From contig NZ_CP006882.1 of the NCBI RefSeq assembly GCF_000161795.2, forward strand, positions 930,001 to 994,000: 64,000 bases of DNA, given 5' to 3'. A program made the translations under genes and the position numbers. Of the stretch, positions 35,644-46,200 are shown one piece after another (position 1 is the first letter of the stretch; the number at the start of each line of letters is the position of its first letter). The DNA is from Synechococcus sp. WH 8109. GTDB taxonomy: Bacteria; Cyanobacteriota; Cyanobacteriia; PCC-6307; Cyanobiaceae. Below the pieces are notes generated by a model. It was not told the origin of the DNA. It worked only from the letters and a program-made list of their open reading frames with translations, and made no database searches.

Positions 35644-36607
35644 ACGGCACGGTTTTGGTGTCGTCACCAGCGTTAGCGCCAGATGCCGCTGAACGGATGG
35701 TCTGAATCTTGGAGAGCTCCTGACGGCCGGCCATCACCACCTGGGCCATTTCCTTGAGGCGCACTTCCAGCTCACCGAGTGTCTGCTCGGCGTAGCGATT
35801 GGCGCCGTCCTGAACGCCGGCTGCTTCCTGGCGGCTGCGTTGGATCAGCGACTCGCATTGCTGTTGGGTCTGCTGGCGGAACTGCAGAGCGTCGTTGTGA
35901 ATCCGCTCGGCCTCATCGCGGCCTTCCTTCTGCAGACGCAGGGCTTCGCGGCGAATCGTCTCCAGATCCTGCAGCGCCTGCTGACGGTTGGCTTCGTGCT
36001 GCTCAGCGTGTTGGCGCTTGAGTTCCGCTGCATTGGCCTCGATATGTTGGATTTGCTGCTGAGACTGTTGGCGGCTGGCGTCGAGTCGCTCAGCGTGTTG
36101 ACGCTTCAGCTCAATCGCTTCCTGATCCAGCTGCTGGCGACGCTCCAGACCTTCCTGCTCCAGCTGCTGGCGGCGTGATGCGAACTGCTGCTCCAACTGG
36201 GCCAGCTTGCCTTGCATCTCCTGTTCCAATTTCGCCCCCTGTTCGCGCGTTTTCTGGAGCAGTTGCTCACACTGCTGGCGGGCCTGGTCACGCATCTCAT
36301 TCACCTGCCGTTCCGCTTCCTGGCGGATGGCGGCGTTGTTCACCAGCTGTTCGCGCTGACGCTGGGCCTGCTCAACGATCTCCTCGGCGTTCCTCCGGGC
36401 GGTGTTGATGAACTCGTCCCGGCGCTCCAGCAATTTGGCGGCCCGTTCCAGCTCCTTCGGCAATTCATCACGGACGGCATCCAGCAGCTCAACGGCATCG
36501 GTTTCGTTGACCAGACGTCCGCCGGTGAAGGGCAGCCGACTGCCCTCAAGAACAACTTCCTCCAGCTGATCGAGTTGATCGAGAACGGAGAACCGGACGT
36601 CGTTCAT
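35588..36607 (-). CDS. Long coiled-coil protein, possibly DivIVA-like
   Basis: A 339-residue protein dominated by a Gln/Glu/Arg-rich coiled coil from about residue 50 to 290. The N-terminal 45 residues (VLDQLDQLEEVVLEGSRLPF, then VNETDAVELLDAVRDELP) form a separate head. An internal repeat places ELKRQHAE at 166-173 and again at 195-202, a 29-residue spacing. No membrane segment is seen. Similar cyanobacterial proteins are sometimes annotated as DivIVA or V-ATPase-E-like; I consider a structural or division role possible but not shown. It follows coaD after one base, so the two are co-expressed. Confidence 0.75.
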   Translation of the reverse strand: MNDVRFSVLDQLDQLEEVVLEGSRLPFTGGRLVNETDAVELLDAVRDELPKELERAAKLLERRDEFINTARRNAEEIVEQAQRQREQLVNNAAIRQEAERQVNEMRDQARQQCEQLLQKTREQGAKLEQEMQGKLAQLEQQFASRRQQLEQEGLERRQQLDQEAIELKRQHAERLDASRQQSQQQIQHIEANAAELKRQHAEQHEANRQQALQDLETIRREALRLQKEGRDEAERIHNDALQFRQQTQQQCESLIQRSRQEAAGVQDGANRYAEQTLGELEVRLKEMAQVVMAGRQELSKIQTIRSAASGANAGDDTKTVPFSRAQRAASRLRSMQGNG

Positions 36608-36608
36608 C

Positions 36609-37100
36609 TCAGCTAGCGGGGAAAGCTGAATTAAAGAGCCTGTTGAGGTCCTTCGCCACCTCCGGCGGGACCATGTGGTCGATCGACCCGCCGAATCGGG
36701 CCACTTCCTTCACCACTGAGCTGCTGAGAAAGCTGTGGCGTGCGGTGGTGGCCATGAAAACCGTCTCCAGATCGTCTGCCAACGAGCGGTTGGTGTGGGC
36801 GATCTGCAGTTCATATTCGAAGTCACTCATCGCTCGCAGGCCCCTCAGGATCAGGTCGGCGCGATGGGTGACGGCACAGTTCACCGTGAGGCCATCGAAA
36901 CTGATCACTTCAACGCCCGAGAGGTGGCACGTCGCCGTGCGTATCTGTTCGATCCGTTCTTCGACACTGAATGCGGGCCGTTTGCTCGGATTGCTGAGCA
37001 CCGCAACGACCACCTCTCCAAACAGGCTCACCGCCCGCTCGATCAAGTCCATATGACCATTGGTGAGAGGGTCGAAACTTCCGGGGTAGAGCGCCCGCAT
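36609..37100 (-). CDS. coaD: Phosphopantetheine adenylyltransferase
   Basis: A 163-residue nucleotidyltransferase for the fourth step of coenzyme A synthesis. The HxGH-like motif is in [18 protein letters not shown], the second signature is [20 protein letters not shown], and the [12 protein letters not shown] segment near the end completes the family pattern. It is divergent from the flavin reductase gene with 69 bases between. Confidence 0.96.
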   Translation of the reverse strand: MRALYPGSFDPLTNGHMDLIERAVSLFGEVVVAVLSNPSKRPAFSVEERIEQIRTATCHLSGVEVISFDGLTVNCAVTHRADLILRGLRAMSDFEYELQIAHTNRSLADDLETVFMATTARHSFLSSSVVKEVARFGGSIDHMVPPEVAKDLNRLFNSAFPAS

Positions 37101-37169
37101 CGGGAATCAGCGATGGGCGGATCCTATGCAGCGGATCGCTGTTTAGATTTCAGCCAACGCATCCGTGCC

Positions 37170-37652
37170 ATGAGCCTCGACGCCGACGCCAAGAAGGTCC
37201 TGCTTCGCAAAATTCCCCACGGGCTCTTCATCTGCGGAGTACGTAACGGCGATGAGGTCAATGGTTTTACGGCCAGCTGGGTGACCCAGGGATCGTTCGA
37301 ACCACCATTGGTTGTGATGGGCGTTCGAGCTGAAAGCAGCAGTCACGCCATCATCGATGCCACCGGCAAGTTCTCGCTCAACGTGCTGCGGGCCGATCAG
37401 AAAGATTTGGCAGCCGTGTTCTTTAAGCCCCAGAGGGCGCTTGGCGGTCGCTTTGAAGCGGCACCCTTCGAGGAAGGCGAACTCGGTCTTCCCCTGCTCA
37501 CCGATGCTGTCGGAGGTCTGGAGTGCGAACTCGTGGGTTCGATCAAGCACGGTGACCACACCGTTTTTGTGGGTGAAGTGAAAACGGCGCGTCTGATCGC
37601 CGATGGCGAGGCCTTGAACCTGGCCAGCACCGGCTGGAATTACGGCGGCTGA
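37170..37652 (+). CDS. Flavin reductase-like FMN-binding protein
   Basis: A 160-residue split-barrel flavoprotein. The block GLFICGVRNGDEVNGFTASW followed by VTQGSFEPPLVVMGVR is the FMN-binding core, and GKFSLNVL with ECELVGSIKHGDHTVFVGEV matches the reductase domain that also ends cyanobacterial diflavin flavoproteins. It is a stand-alone version of that domain. The physiological partner is not known. UvrC begins nine bases later. Confidence 0.88.
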   Translation: MSLDADAKKVLLRKIPHGLFICGVRNGDEVNGFTASWVTQGSFEPPLVVMGVRAESSSHAIIDATGKFSLNVLRADQKDLAAVFFKPQRALGGRFEAAPFEEGELGLPLLTDAVGGLECELVGSIKHGDHTVFVGEVKTARLIADGEALNLASTGWNYGG

Positions 37653-37661
37653 GCTGGTCTG

Positions 37662-39647
37662 GTGGATGCCGCCTCCGGTGCACCGCTGCTGACGCAGCCA
37701 GAGCGTCTTGAACGCCGCCTAAAGGAGATCCCCGCTGAGCCGGGTTGCTATCTGATGAGGGACGGCGACGACCGGATCCTCTACGTCGGTAAGTCGAAGG
37801 CGTTGCGCAGCCGCGTGCGCAGCTATTTCCGCAGCCACCACGATCTGTCGCCACGGATCCGGCTGATGACACGCCAGGTCTGTGAGATTGAGTTCATAGT
37901 CACCGACAGCGAGGCGGAGGCCCTCGTCCTCGAGTCGAACCTGATCAAGAACCTTCAGCCGCACTTCAACGTGCTGCTGAAGGACGACAAGAAATATCCC
38001 TACCTCTGCATCACCTGGAGTGAGGCCTACCCACGGATTTTCATCACCCGTCGCCGTCGCTTCCGCAGCCCCCTGGATCGCTTTTACGGGCCCTATGTTG
38101 ATGTGGGCTTGCTGCGCCGCACCCTGTTTCTGGTGAAGCGGGTGTTCCCGCTGCGGCAACGACCTCGGCCGATGTACCCCGACCGCACCTGCCTCAACTT
38201 CAGCATCGGACGCTGTCCGGGGGTCTGCCAGGAAAAAATCAGCTCGGAGGACTATCACCGCACCCTCCGCAAGGTTGCGATGGTGTTCCAGGGCCGCAGC
38301 GATGAACTGCAGCAGCTGCTTCAGGAGCAGATGGAGCGGTATGCGGAGCGAATGGACTACGAGTCTGCGGCCCGGGTCCGGGATCAACTTCAGGGGTTGG
38401 ATCAGCTCACCGCTGACCAGAAGATGAGCCTGCCGGATTCCTCTGTGAGTCGCGATGTGCTGGCCCTTGCCTTCGATGAACGTTTGGCGGCCGTGCAGCT
38501 GTTTCAGATGCGCGCCGGGAAGTTGGTGGGACGTCTCGGCTACACAGCTGATGCCTCAGGCCTGGAACCGGGACTGATCCTGCAACGGGTGATTGAAGAG
38601 CACTACAGCCAGGTGGATTCCGTTGAGGTGCCTCCCAAGCTGTTGGTGCAGCACGCTCTGCCCCAGCAGAAACTGATGGAGGATTGGCTCTCGGAACAGC
38701 GGGAGCGTCGGGTGCAGATCCACTGCCCGCAGCGTCAGCAGAAAGCCGACCTGATCGAACTGGTGCAGCGCAACGCGGAGTTTGAGTTGCTACGCGCCAA
38801 GCAAGGTCAGGAGAAGCAGTCGTTGGCGACGGAGGATCTGGCGCAATTGCTGGAGTTGCCCACTCCACCGCGACGGATCGAGGGCTACGACATCAGTCAC
38901 ATCCAGGGCAGCGATGCCGTGGCCTCCCAGGTGGTGTTCATCGACGGGCTGCCCGCCAAGCAGCACTACCGCAAGTACAAGATCCGCAGCAGCAGCATCC
39001 AGGCTGGCCACAGCGACGACTTCATGGCGATGGCGGAAATCATGCGCCGTCGTTTTCGGCGCTGGGCCCGGGCCAAGGCAGAGGGGCTGGATGTGGGTGC
39101 CCTGCGTCACAAAGGTGGAAGTGCTCTGCAGACCGACGGCCTCAACGACTGGCCCGATGTGGTGATGATTGACGGCGGCAAGGGCCAGCTCTCTGCCGTG
39201 ATGGAGGCTCTGCGCGAGCTTGACCTCCACGAGGATCTGAACGTCTGCTCCCTCGCCAAGCAGCGCGAAGAGGTGTTTCTCCCCGGTGAAAGCCAGCCGC
39301 TGGAGAGTGAACCGGATCAGCTCGGGGTTGTGCTCCTTCGCCGCCTTCGCGACGAAGCCCACCGTTTCGCCGTCAGCTTCCACCGCCAGCAGCGTGGTGA
39401 GCGGATGAAGCGTTCACGCCTTTCGGACATCCCCGGGGTTGGGCCCAAGCGGGTCAAGGATCTCTTGGCTCACTTCCATTCGATTGATGCGATCCAACTG
39501 GCATCGGTTGAGACCCTGTCCAAGGCCCCTGGTGTGGGTCCGGCGCTGGCCCGCGACATCCACGATTTCTTCCATCCTTCCGACGACGGAACCGACGCTG
39601 ATGCCAGGGCTGCTTTAGAAGAGCAGCCTCAGGAACTCTCCGCATGA
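37662..39647 (+). CDS. uvrC: Excinuclease ABC subunit C
   Basis: A 661-residue nucleotide-excision-repair nuclease. The GIY-YIG domain is near the N-terminus ([20 protein letters not shown]), the UVR motif is [19 protein letters not shown], the RNase H-like second nuclease region includes [19 protein letters not shown] and [14 protein letters not shown], and the C-terminus carries two helix-hairpin-helix units ([25 protein letters not shown]). The start is a GTG. Its end overlaps the next small gene by four bases, and a photolyase relative follows. Confidence 0.96.
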   Translation: MDAASGAPLLTQPERLERRLKEIPAEPGCYLMRDGDDRILYVGKSKALRSRVRSYFRSHHDLSPRIRLMTRQVCEIEFIVTDSEAEALVLESNLIKNLQPHFNVLLKDDKKYPYLCITWSEAYPRIFITRRRRFRSPLDRFYGPYVDVGLLRRTLFLVKRVFPLRQRPRPMYPDRTCLNFSIGRCPGVCQEKISSEDYHRTLRKVAMVFQGRSDELQQLLQEQMERYAERMDYESAARVRDQLQGLDQLTADQKMSLPDSSVSRDVLALAFDERLAAVQLFQMRAGKLVGRLGYTADASGLEPGLILQRVIEEHYSQVDSVEVPPKLLVQHALPQQKLMEDWLSEQRERRVQIHCPQRQQKADLIELVQRNAEFELLRAKQGQEKQSLATEDLAQLLELPTPPRRIEGYDISHIQGSDAVASQVVFIDGLPAKQHYRKYKIRSSSIQAGHSDDFMAMAEIMRRRFRRWARAKAEGLDVGALRHKGGSALQTDGLNDWPDVVMIDGGKGQLSAVMEALRELDLHEDLNVCSLAKQREEVFLPGESQPLESEPDQLGVVLLRRLRDEAHRFAVSFHRQQRGERMKRSRLSDIPGVGPKRVKDLLAHFHSIDAIQLASVETLSKAPGVGPALARDIHDFFHPSDDGTDADARAALEEQPQELSA

Positions 39648-39931
39648 TTCGTCATCTCTGCATGGCTTTGGCAGGAGTGCTTCTTCTCGCCACTCAGGTC
39701 TGGGCGTCTCCTGGACTGTGCACGGGGCCTGTGTGTGCCGACGGCATCACCCGCAGCGCCAAGAATCACTGGCAGTTGGTGCTGCGGCTCAACGATCAGC
39801 AGGGCCATCGCGAAAAAGTGGTGATGAATTGCCGTGCCGGCCAGCTGAGCCCAATGGAAGGCCCCGTGGATCGCGCCTATGCCATCGCCCTGGGTCGACG
39901 CGCCTGCCGTCTTGCTGGGGAGGACAGCTGA
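39644..39931 (+). CDS. Small secreted protein of unknown function
   Basis: A 95-residue protein with a signal peptide ([18 protein letters not shown] followed by VWASP) and four cysteines in the mature part ([22 protein letters not shown]), suggesting disulfides outside the cytoplasm. I do not recognise a domain. It starts with ATGA overlapping the uvrC stop and ends just before the photolyase-like gene, so it is translated between two DNA-repair genes. Confidence 0.75.
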   Translation: MIRHLCMALAGVLLLATQVWASPGLCTGPVCADGITRSAKNHWQLVLRLNDQQGHREKVVMNCRAGQLSPMEGPVDRAYAIALGRRACRLAGEDS

Positions 39932-39933
39932 CG

Positions 39934-41430
39934 GTGGATCTCAGTCTTGTTTTTCCCCATCAGCTGTTTGAACACCATCCCGCGCTTCGGCCTGGACGGG
40001 CCGTGGCCCTGATCGAAGATCCGCTGCTGTTCGGCACTGATCCCCGCTGGCCGATCCAGGTGCATCGGCAGCGCCTGCTTCTGCATCGGGCCTCGATGAA
40101 TGCCTATGCCGAGATGCTTCAGGCCAACGGCTTCACCGTGTTGCGGGTGCTGCAGGGGCAGGCAGCCAGCACTGCTGAGATCCTTGGTGATCTGCTCGAT
40201 CAGGGCTATCGGTCCTTTCATCTGGCGGATCCGGTGGACGATGTTCTGAGGCGACGGATTTCCGCCTTCGCATCACGCCACGGCTGCGGTCTGGAGATCG
40301 TCGCCACCCCGATGCTTCTCACCCCAGAGGCCGTCATCGAGGACCATTTCGCCTCCGGCAAGAAGCCCCTGATGGGTCGCTTCTACGAGATGCAGCGCAA
40401 GCGACTGGATCTGCTGATCGATCCTGACGGTGGGCCTGTCGGTGGTCGCTGGAGTTTCGATTCCGACAACCGCAAGAAGCTCCCCAAGGGAATCCTGGTT
40501 CCAGAGCCACCGGCCGAACGCTCGAGCGGCTCGGTGGCCCTCGTCGAGGCTGCCCGGCAGCAGCTCATCGGCGAGGGGGTGGCCGGCATCGGCAGCTGGG
40601 AGCGGTTCCATTATCCCGTTACCCATGGCGATGCAGCCCGTTGGTTGGATCAATTCCTCGAACAACGCCTGCGCCAGTTCGGGGCTTACGAAGATGCGAT
40701 CAGCACCCAGCATCAGGTGATGTGGCATAGCGTGCTCACGCCGATGCTCAACATCGGTCTACTCACACCTCTGCAGGTGCTGGATCGAACGCTGGAGCGG
40801 GCTGAGGCCGGTGACATCCCGCTCAATTCTTTGGAGGGATTTCTGCGTCAGATCATCGGCTGGCGGGAGTTCATGGCGGCGATTTACCGTCGCCATGGGG
40901 TGGAGATGCGCAACGGAAATTTCTGGGGCTTCGATGACCGGCCGATTCCCTCCGCCTTCTACACCGCATCCACGGGTCTGCCCCCGATTGATGACGCCAT
41001 CCGCCATGCCCTGGAGACCGGGTATTGCCATCACATCGAACGCCTGATGCTCCTGGGCAATGTGATGCTCCTCTGCGGATTCCATCCAACCCGGATCTAC
41101 ACCTGGTTCATGGAGCTGTTTGTGGATGCCTACGACTGGGTGATGGTGCCCAACGTCTATGGCATGAGTCAGTTCGCTGATGGTGGCATCTTCACCACCA
41201 AGCCCTATCTCTCTGGCTCGAACTACGTTCGCAAGATGTCGGATTACGGCAAAGGTGAGTGGTGTGACACCTGGGATGGCCTGTTCTGGACATTCATCCA
41301 CCGCCATCAGGACTTCTTCCGGCGCCAATACCGGCTGGCGATGATGGCCCGCAACCTGGATCGCATGGCTCCCGACGTTCTGTTGGCCCATCAGCATCGA
41401 GCCAGCGATTTTCTTGACGCGCTCACCTGA
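39934..41430 (+). CDS. Cryptochrome/photolyase-related protein (FeS-BCP/CryPro class)
   Basis: A 498-residue flavoprotein of the group that includes bacterial (6-4) photolyases. The N-terminal Rossmann domain starts VDLSLVFPHQLFEHHP at a GTG. The helical FAD domain contains LRQIIGWREFMAAIYRRHG, the double histidine in GYCHHIERLMLLGN, and YDWVMVPNVYGMSQFADGG. In typical members, the segment after RKMS(D/N)Y holds three of the four [4Fe-4S] cysteines (CxxC and a later ACPFN). Here residues 434-450 read KMSDYGKGEWCDTWDGL: the loop is shortened and only one cysteine remains. It likely repairs UV lesions or senses light without the cluster. Confidence 0.88.
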   Translation: MDLSLVFPHQLFEHHPALRPGRAVALIEDPLLFGTDPRWPIQVHRQRLLLHRASMNAYAEMLQANGFTVLRVLQGQAASTAEILGDLLDQGYRSFHLADPVDDVLRRRISAFASRHGCGLEIVATPMLLTPEAVIEDHFASGKKPLMGRFYEMQRKRLDLLIDPDGGPVGGRWSFDSDNRKKLPKGILVPEPPAERSSGSVALVEAARQQLIGEGVAGIGSWERFHYPVTHGDAARWLDQFLEQRLRQFGAYEDAISTQHQVMWHSVLTPMLNIGLLTPLQVLDRTLERAEAGDIPLNSLEGFLRQIIGWREFMAAIYRRHGVEMRNGNFWGFDDRPIPSAFYTASTGLPPIDDAIRHALETGYCHHIERLMLLGNVMLLCGFHPTRIYTWFMELFVDAYDWVMVPNVYGMSQFADGGIFTTKPYLSGSNYVRKMSDYGKGEWCDTWDGLFWTFIHRHQDFFRRQYRLAMMARNLDRMAPDVLLAHQHRASDFLDALT

Positions 41431-41465
41431 ACCCTGCGTAAGGTCGCTCCAGATCAGTCGTGTTG

Positions 41466-42038
41466 ATGACGTTTTCGCCTGAGGCCTACCTCTGGTTCAA
41501 GACCCTGCACATCGTTGGGGTTGTGGTGTGGTTTGCGGGCCTCTTCTATTTGGTGCGCCTGTTCATCTATCACGTTGAAACGGCGGAACTGGCGCCGGAA
41601 CTGCAGCAGCCGTTCCGCAATCAATACACATTGATGGAGAAACGCCTCGCCAACATCATCACCACGCCGGGGATGGCTGTGGCGGTGTCAATGGCCATCG
41701 GGTTGCTTCTGGCCCAGCCCTCGTGGCTTCAGCAGGGCTGGATGCACGCCAAGCTTGGTTTTGTGGCTGCCCTGCTGGCTTACCACGTGTTCTGTTACCG
41801 GCTGATGGGCCAACTCCATGCCGGCACCTGTGCCTGGTCGGGCAAGCAGCTGCGCGCCCTGAATGAGCTGCCCACGTTGCTGCTGGTGATCGTGGTGATG
41901 CTGGTGGTGTTCAAAACGCAGTTCCCCACCAGCGCAGCGACCTGGTTCATCGTCGCCCTGGTGGTGTTCATGGCAGCGTCGATTCAGTTCTATGCCCGTT
42001 GGCGCCGCCTACGGGCCGAAGCCTCTGCCAAAGCCTGA
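41466..42038 (+). CDS. hemJ: Protoporphyrinogen IX oxidase HemJ
   Basis: A 190-residue membrane protein for the last common step of heme and chlorophyll synthesis. The first helix has YLWFKTLHIVGVVVWFAGLF, including the conserved histidine, and the second block MEKRLANIITTPGMAVAV with WMHAKLGFVAALLAYHVFCY contains the other family histidines and lysine. Four or five helices are predicted by eye. The ATG at 41466 is preferred to the GTG and TTG just before it. Some annotations call this family CopD-like. Confidence 0.88.
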   Translation: MTFSPEAYLWFKTLHIVGVVVWFAGLFYLVRLFIYHVETAELAPELQQPFRNQYTLMEKRLANIITTPGMAVAVSMAIGLLLAQPSWLQQGWMHAKLGFVAALLAYHVFCYRLMGQLHAGTCAWSGKQLRALNELPTLLLVIVVMLVVFKTQFPTSAATWFIVALVVFMAASIQFYARWRRLRAEASAKA

Positions 42039-42051
42039 GATGAGGGTTGAG

Positions 42052-42699
42052 ATGACCCACCCCCTCAAAGCCGTGCTCGAGAAGGTGGGACCGTCGAGCT
42101 GTCCCACCACGCATAACTTTCACTGCCACACCGTCTGCAGTGACGGCAGCCTCGAACCGATCAAGCTCATCCAGCAGGCCACCGAGCGGGGGCTGAAGCA
42201 CCTGGCGGTGACGGATCACCACAGCAGCCATGCCCACAGGGAGATCCAGGCCTGGCTGGATCAGCAGCGTGCCACAGGTGTACTGGTCCCCACGGTCTGG
42301 AGCGGCATGGAAATCAGTGCACTGCTGAAGGGGTGCCTTGTTCATGTGCTCGCCCTTGGCTTCGAGCTCAACCACCCTGTGCTCCAGCCCTACAACCGTG
42401 GTGATGCCGTCGTCGGTGAACTGCTAAGGGCTGAGGCGGTGGTTAAAGCCATCCATGACGCCGGTGGATTGGCAGTGTTGGCCCATCCCGCCCGTTATCG
42501 CCTTGGCCATGACGTGCTGATCGATGAGGCGGCACGGCTTGGTTTCGATGGTGGTGAGGCCTGGTACGACTACGAGATGCAACCAACCTGGTCCGCCAGC
42601 CCGTTGATCTGCGAGGCCATCGATCGTCAGCTGAGCAACCTTGGCCTTTTGCGTACGTGTGGCACCGATACCCATGGAATTGACCTTTGCGGCCGCTAA
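42052..42699 (+). CDS. PHP-domain metal-dependent phosphoesterase
   Basis: A 215-residue enzyme with the four PHP motifs: NFHCHTVCSDGS near the start, AVTDHHSSHAHREI, LAVLAHPARYRLGHD and GTDTHGIDL near the end. Such proteins hydrolyse phosphoesters using three metals; the related RNase AM/TrpH group acts on nucleotide 3',5'-bisphosphates or RNA ends. The substrate here is inferred only at family level. The ATG at 42052 has GAGG five to eight bases upstream; an ATG at 42040 is alternative. It follows hemJ closely. Confidence 0.85.
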   Translation: MTHPLKAVLEKVGPSSCPTTHNFHCHTVCSDGSLEPIKLIQQATERGLKHLAVTDHHSSHAHREIQAWLDQQRATGVLVPTVWSGMEISALLKGCLVHVLALGFELNHPVLQPYNRGDAVVGELLRAEAVVKAIHDAGGLAVLAHPARYRLGHDVLIDEAARLGFDGGEAWYDYEMQPTWSASPLICEAIDRQLSNLGLLRTCGTDTHGIDLCGR

Positions 42700-42726
42700 G
42701 TTCGTTTCATCTCAGTTCCGGTCGAC

Positions 42727-43281
42727 ATGGGCTTCTTGGATCGTCTGCTGAAAAAGGATGCCGCAGATTCAGACTCCACGATTCAGCCGCGCAAGCCGGC
42801 AAAGGAGAAGCCAGCTGAGTTCTTCCTTGATGCTGATGCTTCCTCTTCCCTGGGGGATGTGAACTACATGCGCGAGTCAAAGACGATTCGCCGCACCTTC
42901 CCCGGCACGGCCGCAAGCCCCGGAACGAAGGAACAGATCATGGAGGTCGCAGCTCAAACCGAGAAGCTTGAAAAGCGCAGCGAAGGCCTTGGTGGTGTGG
43001 TCCAGAAGGAAGAATCAATCACTCTCAACGCGGGCATCCCCACACCGGTGAAGAAAACCTTCGCTACGCAGGTGAGCACCGAGGAGATGAGCAAGCGCCT
43101 CAAGGGCACCGCCATCACGGGTGTGAACACCCCTGCTCCCGCAGATGCCGCTCCCGTCGGCCGCAAAGAAGAGTTGAAGCCCAAGGAGGAACCGGTGGCC
43201 AAGGAGGGTTCCGCCGCGCCGTCCTCCAAGCCTGGATCGATCGATCCGTTTCGTCAGATGGTTCGCGACCTCAACAAATAG
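42727..43281 (+). CDS. Conserved hypothetical, low-complexity soluble protein
   Basis: A 184-residue protein that I cannot assign. It begins MGFLDRLLKKDAADSDS, an amphipathic start, and contains a conserved-looking block FFLDADASSSLGDVNYMRES, followed by KTIRRTFPGTAASPG. The rest is rich in Lys, Glu, Pro and Ala and probably disordered, ending in a short helix (IDPFRQMVRDLNK). There is no membrane segment. Its last 11 bases overlap the convergent cobN. Confidence 0.75.
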   Translation: MGFLDRLLKKDAADSDSTIQPRKPAKEKPAEFFLDADASSSLGDVNYMRESKTIRRTFPGTAASPGTKEQIMEVAAQTEKLEKRSEGLGGVVQKEESITLNAGIPTPVKKTFATQVSTEEMSKRLKGTAITGVNTPAPADAAPVGRKEELKPKEEPVAKEGSAAPSSKPGSIDPFRQMVRDLNK

Positions 43282-46200
43282 GTCCACCCCGTTCAATCTG
43301 GGCTTCGCTGTTGTTCACCAGCTGTTGCAAGTGGAGCAGCTGATTTTCCGATGCTGACGTCCAAAGGCCTCGATTTGAGGCCTCCAGCAGCCGTTCGGCC
43401 ATGTCTCTCAGCACCCAGGGGTTGCTCTCCTTGAGGAAGTCGAGGGTTCCCGTCTGGCTCAGCCACTGGTCACACACCGCGCCGTAACACCAATCGGGAA
43501 CGCGATTGGTGGAGGCGTCGTAGGCAAAGAGGTAGTCAAGGCTGGCTCCCATCTCAAATGCACCCTTGTAGCCGTGCTGCATCATTCCCTCGATCCAGCG
43601 GGGGTTGAGCATCCGGCTGCGCATCACCTTGTCCAATTCCTTTTCGAGCCGGTGCAGGCGAGGACGTTCGGGTCGGGAATGGTCTCCGAACCACAGTTGC
43701 GGCCGTGTTCCTGAAACCTCTTCCACCGCGGCACTGAGGCCCCCCTGGAACTGGTAGTAGTCGTCGGAATCAAGCAGATCGTGTTCGCGGTTGTCCTGGT
43801 TGTGGAGCACCACCTGCACCCTGCCCAGGGCCTGCTCGAGACCGGAACGATCAAGGCTGGGGGCAGCGACACCGTCGTACGACCATTGGCTCCAACTGAG
43901 AAAGGCCTGGCCCAGGTCTGCTCGAGAGTCCCAGGCGCCACTGTCGATCAGGGCTTGCAAGCCGGCTCCGTAGGCACCGGGGGCGGATCCATAAATGCGT
44001 CCCTGGGGCCCGCCTAGACGGGTGAGCTCGGCCAGGGGATTCAGTTCATCCGGTTCGTCGATGGCTGCAACCATAGATTGGGCCTGATGCACCCAGCCCA
44101 CCAACTGGGGGAAGGCATCGCGAAACAGCCCGGAGATGCGCAGCACCACATCCACCCGCGGTCGACCCAGCAAACGGGCTGGAATCACTTCCAGGTCTAC
44201 CAACCTTCGGGTGGGGCCATCCCACACCGGTCGAACACCGATCAGGGCCAGCAGCTGGGCGATGTCTTCTCCGCCATTGCGCATCGTTGCTGTTCCCCAG
44301 ACCGATAACGCCATATGGCGCAGCGGTTCCCCCTGCTCCAGCAGATGGAGATCCAGCAACTGCTCCGCCGAACGTCGCCCAAGGTCCCAGGCGGCTTCCG
44401 TGGGCAAGCCCCGCAGATCGACGGAATAAAAATTTCGGCCGGTGGGCAGCACATCGGGGCGACCGCGACTCGGTGCACCTGAGGGCCCCGCAGCGATGCG
44501 CTGCCCCTGAATTCCCCGCAGGAAGGCCTCTTTTTCGGCTGAGGCACAACCGTTCAAGCGGGGCCAGAGGTCGTCGTGCAGGTTCTGCAGGCAGGGATCC
44601 TCCAGGCTCCAGGTCCGGAAGGGTTGAGCCAGTCCGTCGCCCTTTTCCCCATGGATGATCCGCCTGATCAACAACTGGGCCTGCTGCTCCAGCCATGCGC
44701 ATCCATCCCCCACCCGTCGGCAGTTCGTACCACTCAGCAGCCTCAGGCGGGTCTGATCCGCCTCCGAGAGCTTGTCGCCTTCGTCCTGCTGCCAAGGGTC
44801 AAAGCCCAGTTCTGCTTGCAGGGCCATGGCCTGCAGCAAGCCGGGCTGCCCCTGCCTGGGCGGGCGAGCCAGGGCGATCAGCAGCTCATCGGCGGCTTTT
44901 GTCGATGGCGCGACACCAAACCGATGCAAGCCCGTGCGGATCTGCGATTCCTTGAGCTCGCAGAGATAGGTCTCCGCCTGATCCAGACAGCTCTCCAGCA
45001 GCTCCGGTTGGCGGCGAATCTCCGCTTGGCTGGGGATTCCGGGCCAGTTGAGGGAAAGCAGGCTGGAATGCACCGACTGTTCCAGCACCCGGGCCCGCTG
45101 GCCGCCCAGCTGCCGCACCTCCACCAGTTCATCCAGCAGGCCCTCCAACCGTTGCAGCGGTCCGTGCAATCCAGCACGTCCCAAAGGCGGTGTGAGGTGG
45201 TCCAGCACCACGGCATGACCACGTCGCTTGGCCTGAGATCCTTCGCCGGGGTCATTTACGATGAAGGGGTAAAAGTGAGGGATCGGTCCCAGGGCCAGCT
45301 CGGGGCCGCAGGCATCGCTCAAACCCACCGACTTGCCCGGTAGCCATTCAGCACTGCCGTGCTTGCCCACATGCAGCATCACCTGGGTCTGATGCACGCA
45401 GCGCAGCCAGAGGTACTGAGCTAGATACCGGTGCGGTGGTGGCAGATCAGGTGAGTGGAGATCGGCGATCTGATCGGCGTCATAGCCGCGATCCGGCTGG
45501 ATCAGCACCACCACATGACCAAAGCGCAGGCCATGAATGGCAAACCCTTTGTTTGGATCCAGATCGCAGGCGGCTTCTGGAGGTCCCCAACGGGATTCGA
45601 TCAAGCGTCGAGCCGATTCCGGAACGCTGGTCCACCACTTTTGATAGGTGGTGAGAGGCAGATGATCCAGCGCTGGGCGGTGCTGTCCTTCCGGTGAATT
45701 GGTGCGACCGGACAAAAGCTGTTGCATCAGGCCATCGCCTGAATCCGGCAAGGCTCCCGAACCGAGGTCATGGCCGGCGTCAGCCAACCAGCGGAGCATC
45801 CGCGCCGTGCTATCTGGCGTATCAAGGCCCACGCCATTGGCCACACGACCGTCACGCACGGGATAGTTGGCCAGCACCATCGCGATGCGCCTCTCGGCAC
45901 AGGGTGTCCGTCGCAGCTCCACCCAGCGTCGGCTGTGCTCGGCCAGCCACGCTAGTCCAGATGGATCCGGTTGCAGGCAGGGAATGGCCGTGGCCAGTGG
46001 GCCGGTGGTTTGTAGGTGGTCACGAAAACCGCAGGGCCGCGTGGTGATCCGAGCATCCAGCTCCGGCATCACCACCTGCAACGAAAGATCCATCGGATTC
46101 AGCCCCTGGCTGCTCTCCAGCCACTGGGCCCGGCTCCGGCTGCTGCTGACCAGTTGCAACACCGGTCGATCGAGCCGATCCCAGAGAGCGCTGCCAAGGC

